Of a DNA stretch of 56,090 nucleotides, positions 51,468 through 56,090 are shown piece by piece. The notes under the pieces are model-generated. The model saw only the letters and a program-made list of their open reading frames with translations, ran no database searches and was not told the DNA's origin. This stretch comes from a virus. The stretch spans positions 1 to 56,090 of IMG/VR virus record IMGVR_UViG_3300035698_006498; one strand, given 5' to 3'. The position numbers were made by a program, and so were the translations under genes. How positions within the stretch are numbered: position 1 is the first letter of the stretch; each line of letters starts with the position of its first letter.

Positions 51468-52306
51468 GGGGTCGTTGTTTCACCAAGAAGTTGCTTAATT
51501 TTGTCGTAGAACTCAGTTTTCTCTGTACCTAACAACACGCTGTACTGTGCTATCAGAGACATAAATGTATCGGAGCCGCCAAGCGCTCTGATTGCAGCAG
51601 CCATCGCGGCTTTCTCTTGTCTACTTAACGTCACCGCTTCGAGTACATAATCTCGGAAAGCCTGCATGCTCACCGGCCATTGCTGTTCAGCGATGATCAT
51701 CATCTGCTCGGCAAACTGCCTGATTTCCTTTTGGGCGTGCGGGTCAGAGCGCAGTGCCAGGAAGTGCATCAGGTTGTGGAGGTTCGTTTTCCAGACGAAC
51801 TTGGTCTGTGTCGCCAGCGGCAGGACGGTTCGCGCGATCTCGGGTGCCACGTCATGCCGCATCATTTCTTCGTAGGTCTGACCGCTCAGCCGCATGAGCG
51901 TCATCATCTTGGCACGCAGTGTGTCATCCTCGACGGGTGCCAAGGCCCTCCCCTGTTTGTTTGACACAGGCCGTTTCGGTAGTTCCTCTGGCAGGAAAAA
52001 CTCGCTGACCGGCATGTCGGTGTACCTGCCAGAGATTTCATTCATGCTGGCCGTGCGGTGTCTGACCCACTGACGTGCCACGTAGATGGGACACTTCACG
52101 TACCACTTTGTTTCCACCATTTCAAATGGTGATGTATGCCTGTTCCGCATGAGGTAGCGCAACAATCGCACGTCATCATAAAACTTTGTTACCTTGTCAC
52201 CGCCATACGACACACGCGCTGCGTCGGTTATATCCTTGTCAGAACCCATGTAATCTACCAGTCGGATGGACCCGATCTGGTTTACCTGAATGACTTTCGT
52301 GTCCAT
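51464..52306 (-). CDS. thyX: Flavin-dependent thymidylate synthase
   Basis: 280 residues. ThyX signature RHRTASMNEISGRY (82-95) is complete, matching RHRxxSxNExSxRY. Makes dTMP from dUMP with FAD and methylene-tetrahydrofolate, complementing the dCTP deaminase-like gene. Ribosome-binding site TTGGAG. A hairpin with six T lies just upstream and may attenuate it. Confidence 0.95.
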   Translation of the reverse strand: MDTKVIQVNQIGSIRLVDYMGSDKDITDAARVSYGGDKVTKFYDDVRLLRYLMRNRHTSPFEMVETKWYVKCPIYVARQWVRHRTASMNEISGRYTDMPVSEFFLPEELPKRPVSNKQGRALAPVEDDTLRAKMMTLMRLSGQTYEEMMRHDVAPEIARTVLPLATQTKFVWKTNLHNLMHFLALRSDPHAQKEIRQFAEQMMIIAEQQWPVSMQAFRDYVLEAVTLSRQEKAAMAAAIRALGGSDTFMSLIAQYSVLLGTEKTEFYDKIKQLLGETTTP

Positions 52307-52316
52307 TGTTCACTCC

Positions 52317-52356
52317 AAAAAAGACAGCCGGGACCGGACTACACATGGCCCCGGCT
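52317..52356 (-). terminator. Terminator-like hairpin just before thyX
   Basis: Minus strand arms AGCCGGG and CCCGGCT (7 bp, with further inner pairs) and TGTC followed by six T, immediately before GGAG of thyX. Suggests partial termination between the MoxR gene and thyX. Confidence 0.65.
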
Positions 52357-52410
52357 GCAAATCAAGTTGGACGCTGTGCGGGTGGGCGCAGCGTTAACCC
52401 CAACTTGGAG

Positions 52411-53520
52411 CTATACGCTCACGTCCATCAGGGCCAGCAGCAAATCCTCGTTCTCAGCGAGGTATGCCGCAAACTCAGGCCGGGACATGAGCGAGTTGTT
52501 CCGATTGACAGCAGCCGCGACACCGACGACCTGAAACTCGTTCGGCATGCGGGATAAAAACGCGAACACCTTCGCCGCGTTCTTTCGCTCGGCATTGTAG
52601 GCAACCAGCGAGGTCAGCGCAAACAGCACGTCAGGCCGGTCGAAGTTGACCGTCACGCCCTCCGGGTCTGCCATGATCTCGTCAAAGGTCAGCAGCCCCT
52701 CCATGCCAAGGAAGTTGATAAACTCGGCAGCGACACCCTCCCCAAGCCAGCCCTCGGCAATGACACGGCCCTCGAAGTTGACCGGGATTTTGTCCTCGTT
52801 GCCAACCCGGCCAATCGTGAGCAACTGATCGACACAGCGCATGAACGAGCGCGGCGTGGCGAACGGCTGGTCGGTGATGGTCGGCTGTTCACCGAAAAAC
52901 AAGTTCGGCCGGAAGTTGGCAAAGGCCACTGCCATTGGGTGGATGTCGTTGACCGTGGCCCACCGGGTCCACGCCTTCACGTCAGGGCGGATGTTCCACT
53001 GCGCCATGCGGTTGATCAGGTAGGGTGGCCGCTTGGTCGAGTTGTTCTTCGACTTGAGCGGATTACTGGCAGCGATCACCATGACATGCTCAAAGCCGCA
53101 TTCTTCCAGGTTCAAGGCATTGATGCGCCTCTCATCCAGCAGAGGTGCGACCGCCTTGAGAACGTCGGGTGCCGCCTTGTCAATTTCGTCCAGAAACAGG
53201 ATCATGAACTTGCAGTCTGCCATTTCTCGGGCAGTCGGGAACCACTGCGGCGCATACTGAAACACGCGGCGGGTGCCGTCTTCGTCGGTCACCGGCATGT
53301 TGAAGCCGCCGACCTCGGGTGCCTCGTAGAGCGACAGGTGTATGGTGCGCAGCAGCACCTTGGCACCGAGCAGTTGCTCGATGTCGTTGCGGAGCGCCTT
53401 GATCATCGTCGTCTTGCCGACACCAGCGCCGCTGACGAGTTCGACAGGGTGCTTGTTGTAGCCGTCGTACAGGTCGAGCAGCATGCGGCGAGCCTGATAG
53501 AGTGTGGCTTCGATTGCCAT
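52411..53520 (-). CDS. MoxR-type AAA+ ATPase
   Basis: 369 residues. Walker A GAGVGKTT (31-38), Walker B MILFLDEID (106-114), PLLDERRIN arginine-bearing segment, and the MoxR-like SNPLKSKNNSTKRPPYLINR sensor region. Such ATPases work with VWA proteins, encoded here at 49015. Probably remodels a protein complex. First gene after promoter B. Confidence 0.85.
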   Translation of the reverse strand: MAIEATLYQARRMLLDLYDGYNKHPVELVSGAGVGKTTMIKALRNDIEQLLGAKVLLRTIHLSLYEAPEVGGFNMPVTDEDGTRRVFQYAPQWFPTAREMADCKFMILFLDEIDKAAPDVLKAVAPLLDERRINALNLEECGFEHVMVIAASNPLKSKNNSTKRPPYLINRMAQWNIRPDVKAWTRWATVNDIHPMAVAFANFRPNLFFGEQPTITDQPFATPRSFMRCVDQLLTIGRVGNEDKIPVNFEGRVIAEGWLGEGVAAEFINFLGMEGLLTFDEIMADPEGVTVNFDRPDVLFALTSLVAYNAERKNAAKVFAFLSRMPNEFQVVGVAAAVNRNNSLMSRPEFAAYLAENEDLLLALMDVSV

Positions 53521-53541
53521 GGTAGTATCTCCAAGTTTTCA

Positions 53542-53557
53542 CCACCTGATCAGGTGG
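53542..53557. repeat. Dispersed palindrome, copy 21, in a leader
   Basis: Perfect CCACCTGATCAGGTGG between promoter B and the ribosome-binding site of the MoxR gene. Confidence 0.92.
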
Positions 53558-53591
53558 CGGGGTTACGACCGGTGTTCCCCGATCTTTGAGT

Positions 53592-53620
53592 ATTGTAGCA
53601 CAAAACAAGTAGTTTGTCAA
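53592..53620 (-). promoter_or_regulatory. Sigma70-type promoter B for the MoxR gene
   Basis: Minus strand: TTGACA (53615-53620), 17-bp spacer, TACAAT (53592-53597). Flank CGACCCC before the -35 is shared with promoters A and C. Confidence 0.88.
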
Positions 53621-53669
53621 GGGGTCGATAAGTCACGGTTAGCAGCTTCAAGTTTGTTCAGTGGTTGCC

Positions 53670-53840
53670 TCACACGATAAAGATGTTCCTAATCACCCAT
53701 CCGCTTTTGATGAACGCGATGAGTGCCCACGCCCCGAGCGACAGGAACTGTAGGGTCGCGTGGCCTTTGGTTATTTTGTAGAGGAAGATTGGCACTGCGA
53801 TATAGGCGACGAGTACCATAATTGTCTGTTCGATTGTCAT
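53670..53840 (-). CDS. 56-residue membrane protein
   Basis: Start MTIEQTIMV with GGAG nine bases upstream. Two hydrophobic segments (IMVLVAYIAVPIFLY and FLSLGAWALIAFI) separated by a short polar loop. Small two-helix membrane protein; holin-like in shape only. Lies inside another frame of the gene at 53689-53913. Confidence 0.6.
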   Translation of the reverse strand: MTIEQTIMVLVAYIAVPIFLYKITKGHATLQFLSLGAWALIAFIKSGWVIRNIFIV

Positions 53841-53913
53841 CACGTATTGCTCCAATGATTAACACCGTCCCAGCGACGGCGAGTAGACTTGCCAGTATGT
53901 TCAGCCACAGCAT
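53689..53913 (-). CDS. Possible 74-residue overlapping membrane protein
   Basis: Starts MLWLNILASLLAVAGTVLII, one membrane helix, then a polar arginine-rich tail that fully overlaps the frame at 53670-53840. GGAAG upstream and coupling to the preceding small gene favour real translation of at least the first part. The tail may be only a shadow. Confidence 0.4.
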   Translation of the reverse strand: MLWLNILASLLAVAGTVLIIGAIRDDNRTDNYGTRRLYRSANLPLQNNQRPRDPTVPVARGVGTHRVHQKRMGD

Positions 53914-53914
53914 G

Positions 53915-54043
53915 TCATAGGCTTCCGACGATGGCAGGGACCGCTCTGATTTCGCGGCCACAGTTCTCCGCAGGATCATCGATAATCAACAAGCCCAACA
54001 ACATGCCGCCCATGATCCCAAGGGCTAAATCAAAGAGGCTCAT
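53915..54043 (-). CDS. 42-residue membrane protein
   Basis: Starts MSLFDLALGIMGGMLLGLLI; one helix, then an acidic and polar tail. GGAG eight bases upstream, ATGA overlap with the gene before and stop immediately before the next ATG. Function unknown. Confidence 0.55.
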   Translation of the reverse strand: MSLFDLALGIMGGMLLGLLIIDDPAENCGREIRAVPAIVGSL

Positions 54044-54294
54044 CGGTAGAACTCCAGGTGCGGGTACTGGTCCACGAGCAGCATCTTGGCACGAGTGCGT
54101 GTCCTGGCACGGACAGCGTGTGCCAGGGTGCCGTCGATGGTCTGAGCGCAGTAAAGGTACAGGCCGCTGCCGTCGTCAGTGACAGGCACATAACGGAGGT
54201 AGGCAAAGACCTTACCTTCCTTCGGTACCCGGTGCGTGGCGCTGAACTTCATGCGGCGATGAATACGACGGGTGAGTATCGAGTGGTGTAACAT
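54040..54294 (-). CDS. Basic 84-residue protein
   Basis: Start MLHHSILTRRIHRRMKF with perfect GGAGG five bases upstream. Very basic N-terminus and a beta-alpha body (RYVPVTDDGSGLYLYCAQT). Nucleic-acid binding plausible. Overlaps the 3' end of the next upstream gene in another frame. Confidence 0.65.
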   Translation of the reverse strand: MLHHSILTRRIHRRMKFSATHRVPKEGKVFAYLRYVPVTDDGSGLYLYCAQTIDGTLAHAVRARTRTRAKMLLVDQYPHLEFYR

Positions 54295-54382
54295 TGTAGC
54301 CTCCAATAATAGCAGTGATACGGATCGCGATAGCGGCGAACAGAAGTACCAGCCCAAGACTGAACTGGTTTCTGGTAGTCAT
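54212..54382 (-). CDS. 56-residue membrane protein whose ribosome-binding site may be a palindrome arm
   Basis: Starts MTTRNQFSLGLVLLFAAIAI, a membrane helix, then a polar tail. The only upstream Shine-Dalgarno-like sequence is AGGTGG, the right arm of palindrome copy 22, a few bases before ATG. ATGA overlap with the 50-residue gene. Confidence 0.5.
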   Translation of the reverse strand: MTTRNQFSLGLVLLFAAIAIRITAIIGGYNVTPLDTHPSYSSPHEVQRHAPGTEGR

Positions 54383-54531
54383 GCCGCCACCTGATCAGGT
54401 AGTAGATCAAGTATCTCGTTCAGTCTTTCGGCCATCGTTCGTTTCCTTGGGTGCGTGTTGTGTAGGTTACCGTCGTTGGTGGAAACCGCATGGCCAGATA
54501 CTCTTGCTGGCCACGCGACAACTTTCGTCAT
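54379..54531 (-). CDS. 50-residue protein ending in a palindrome-encoded tail
   Basis: Starts MTKVVAWPARVSGHAVSTND with AAGGGA seven bases upstream; ends LNEILDLLPDQVAA, where PDQV comes from palindrome copy 22. An inner ATG (MAERLNEI) with AAGGA could give an 18-residue form. No match recognised. Confidence 0.6.
   Translation of the reverse strand: MTKVVAWPARVSGHAVSTNDGNLHNTHPRKRTMAERLNEILDLLPDQVAA
54387..54402. repeat. Dispersed palindrome, copy 22 (end of gene)
   Basis: CCACCTGATCAGGTAG; codes LPDQVA and its arm AGGTGG precedes the next ATG. Confidence 0.88.
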
Positions 54532-54576
54532 GTTAAAATCCCTTAGTCCGTTTGGTTTGGCTGGATTGCCAGACGC

Positions 54577-54924
54577 TCACTTGTGGGAGCGTTTCGACCG
54601 CTTGCGACTGACACGCCATGCACTCTTGATCTGGTGGTCCCGTTCCATCTGGTCGGCAGGTGGTGCCAGCACGTCAGGCAACTGGTCGAATTTGAGCGTC
54701 ACCTGATGCTCGCCATGCTTGAGGATCATGGCCCCCCGAAAGGGGCCTTCTCCAAGGTAGCGAGTGCTGCACTTCATGCCTGAACCTTTAATCTCGGGGC
54801 ACAGCCGGTAGAGTGCATACAACCGCCTGAGTTTCTTGAACGCCTCGATCTTCTGGTATTCCAGGTCGATCAGCTTCTCCATTTTGGCGTCGAGTTTATC
54901 CAGCAGCTCGGGGTCAAGCGTCAT
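54577..54924 (-). CDS. Unidentified 115-residue protein
   Basis: Start MTLDPELLDKLDAKMEKL, helical and charged first half, then a small beta region (GAMILKHGEHQVTLKF) and basic tail (RVSRKRSKRSHK). ATG overlaps the end of the gene before it. Not recognised. Confidence 0.65.
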   Translation of the reverse strand: MTLDPELLDKLDAKMEKLIDLEYQKIEAFKKLRRLYALYRLCPEIKGSGMKCSTRYLGEGPFRGAMILKHGEHQVTLKFDQLPDVLAPPADQMERDHQIKSAWRVSRKRSKRSHK

Positions 54925-55198
54925 CGAGCCGAAACCACCAGTCTGCAAGTTGGCCAAAATCCTCGACCACGAAATAATCATCGTATTCTTGGTCATTGAC
55001 TTTATTGGCCGCGTCCAAATTTTCGCCGAAAACATCCAGGGCACGATTGACGCAAATCGGCATGATATAATCGTCGTGGGATTTAGGCGGGAAATCCTCG
55101 GTAACAGAGTTATGACCAGAGAATTTACTTGCGGCATCATGCGGCGTTTCCGCCTCGATGATCTGGATGTCGGTTTCGCTCGACACGTAATACAGCAT
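54914..55198 (-). CDS. Acidic 94-residue protein
   Basis: Excellent ribosome-binding site (AGGAGACGATAA-ATG). Starts MLYYVSSETDIQIIEAETPH; strongly acidic, with alpha-beta pattern and Trp-rich end (DWWFRLDDA). Acidic small phage proteins often mimic DNA or inhibit host proteins, but nothing specific is visible. Confidence 0.65.
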   Translation of the reverse strand: MLYYVSSETDIQIIEAETPHDAASKFSGHNSVTEDFPPKSHDDYIMPICVNRALDVFGENLDAANKVNDQEYDDYFVVEDFGQLADWWFRLDDA

Positions 55199-55255
55199 TT
55201 ATCGTCTCCTGTCCTCGACCAGCCCCTTGCCGGTGCTGCGCGCAAAATTGCTCAT
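55199..55255 (-). CDS. Possible 18-residue coupled micro-ORF
   Basis: MSNFARSTGKGLVEDRRR. The ATG overlaps the preceding stop as ATGA, and the micro-ORF spans the ribosome-binding site of the next gene. It may only relay ribosomes. Confidence 0.35.
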   Translation of the reverse strand: MSNFARSTGKGLVEDRRR

Positions 55256-55785
55256 ACCAGACCTGCCTTGTGTGCGAGTTTGAGCATTTGGGTTTCGTCA
55301 AACTTCGGCACCCGCAGGTCGAAGTGTGCAGCGAACGCTATCAGGTTGGTGCGCAAATCCTTGGCACGGTCGAGGTGATTGAGCGCATATTTCTGCGAGC
55401 GTAAACCCGCCTCGATCATGCTATGGTAGCGCCCAAGCAGGTGGTGCAGGTGGTTAACGTCAGGAGTTCTGGTCAGCCAAGGCGCACCGTCGAATAAGAA
55501 GGTGTTCTGGTTGGTGCCGCCCATCTTGCGCACCGCACGGAACCGCGCCGTGTAGTGCTTGCCCTTGGTCGTCATGGTCGTGTCCTGATCGTTGAGCAGG
55601 AAGACCAGACCCTTGTTGCCGTCTGGCAGCGCCCTGCCAATCAACAGGCGGTAAGAGTAGAGGTCGCCGTTCACACACCAGAGGTTGCCATTGGCAGTCT
55701 GGAGTTCATGCCCGGCTGGCCACCCGTCAGCAACATACTGGTTGGTGTGGCTACCAGCGGCATAGTCGATCTTGGGGTTGTTCAT
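55252..55785 (-). CDS. Unidentified 177-residue protein, first gene after promoter C
   Basis: Not recognised. Beta-rich first half (WCVNGDLYSYRLLIGRALPD, then FLLNDQDTTMTTKGKHYTAR), helical second half with HLHHLLGRYH. AGAGGA site upstream. Leads the small-gene operon, so expected to be made early and in quantity. Confidence 0.7.
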   Translation of the reverse strand: MNNPKIDYAAGSHTNQYVADGWPAGHELQTANGNLWCVNGDLYSYRLLIGRALPDGNKGLVFLLNDQDTTMTTKGKHYTARFRAVRKMGGTNQNTFLFDGAPWLTRTPDVNHLHHLLGRYHSMIEAGLRSQKYALNHLDRAKDLRTNLIAFAAHFDLRVPKFDETQMLKLAHKAGLV

Positions 55786-55806
55786 CGTGTAGTCCTCTAA
55801 GTTGCA

Positions 55807-55822
55807 CCACCTGATCAGGTGG
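55807..55822. repeat. Dispersed palindrome, copy 23, in a leader
   Basis: Perfect CCACCTGATCAGGTGG between promoter C and the ribosome-binding site of the gene at 55252-55785. Confidence 0.92.
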
Positions 55823-55856
55823 CCGGTTTGACTGGTTAAATTTCCAGCTTATTTAA

Positions 55857-55885
55857 ATTATAGCACACTTTTACTTGTTTGTCAA
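55857..55885 (-). promoter_or_regulatory. Sigma70-type promoter C, consensus
   Basis: Minus strand: TTGACA (55880-55885), 17-bp spacer, TATAAT (55857-55862), both boxes perfect. Starts nine bases after the stop of the gene at the right edge. Confidence 0.92.
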
Positions 55886-55893
55886 GGGGTCGT

Positions 55894-56090
55894 TTATTTG
55901 GGTTTACCGTACTCTTTTTCGTATAACTTACGTTGCCTGTTGTACTCAGCCTCTATGTTGTCAGGGTGATTTGAACCATTACTCTCGAAAACCACCTTGC
56001 GATACACGGCGATGTCAGGATAGTCGAACTCACCCTCGGGCTGCTCGGGCGTCGTGCGCTCATCGTCGGAGATGTCGAGGCGTTGTGAGG
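55894..56090 (-). CDS. C-terminal part of an unidentified gene, cut by the window edge
   Basis: Open for 65 codons to the stop; contains EFDYPDIAVYRKVVFESNGS and ends NRQRKLYEKEYGKPK. Acidic upstream part, basic end. Frame does not join to the partial gene at position 1 if the ends are simply linked. Confidence 0.6.
   Translation of the reverse strand, partial: SQRLDISDDERTTPEQPEGEFDYPDIAVYRKVVFESNGSNHPDNIEAEYNRQRKLYEKEYGKPK

Overview
The window is a large piece of a tailed-phage genome, most like a podovirus: it has a portal, scaffold, HK97/P22-type coat, small head-tail adaptors, a nozzle-like protein, collar and tropism-type fibres, and three internal-virion-type proteins, one of 2317 residues, but no tape measure, sheath or long-tail genes. 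No rRNA or tRNA gene, integrase, reverse transcriptase, CRISPR array or phage RNA polymerase was seen. Genes are run off both edges on the minus strand, so the genome is larger than the window. Several strong sigma70-type promoters (TTGACA, 17-bp spacer, TATAAT-like) suggest that host RNA polymerase transcribes at least the leftward genes. The host cannot be named; it is probably Gram-negative, given the peptidase-type endolysin and small membrane proteins.

Layout. (1) 1-6400, minus strand: small accessory genes, an orphan 376-residue protein, and an 800-bp AT-rich gap with five iteron-like sites (candidate origin or operator). (2) 6580-9000, plus strand: 39-bp tandem repeats, a ribbon-helix-helix regulator, a class 3 lipase-like protein, a DHH phosphoesterase and a tiny membrane protein. 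(3) 8899-14030, minus strand: membrane proteins of the lysis type, dCTP deaminase-like protein, large and small terminase, M15 peptidase. (4) 14029-38456, plus strand: the structural operon, running from fibres through portal, scaffold, coat, adaptors, collar and nozzle to the internal virion proteins and a small HNH protein. (5) 38476-53520, minus strand: replication and nucleotide metabolism (AEP primase-helicase, ssDNA-binding-like protein, intein-split helicase, VRR-NUC and Cas4-like nucleases, family A DNA polymerase, ThyX), plus a MoxR AAA+ ATPase with a VWA/HExxH protein. (6) 53670-56090, minus strand: a chain of very small, translationally coupled genes, several of them membrane proteins.

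The most unusual feature is a family of about 23 dispersed copies of a 16-bp palindrome, consensus CCACCTGATCAGGTGG. Copies lie in gene junctions, in leaders between promoter and ribosome-binding site, at the ends of genes, and in frame inside proteins (as PPDQV, PPDKV, PPYQV or TLSGG). Intragenic copies avoid the stop codon the consensus would create, and one gene ends exactly on that stop. The arms are conserved while the central four bases vary. The family could be a set of RNA hairpins, a stoperator- or parS-like binding site, or a small palindromic mobile element.
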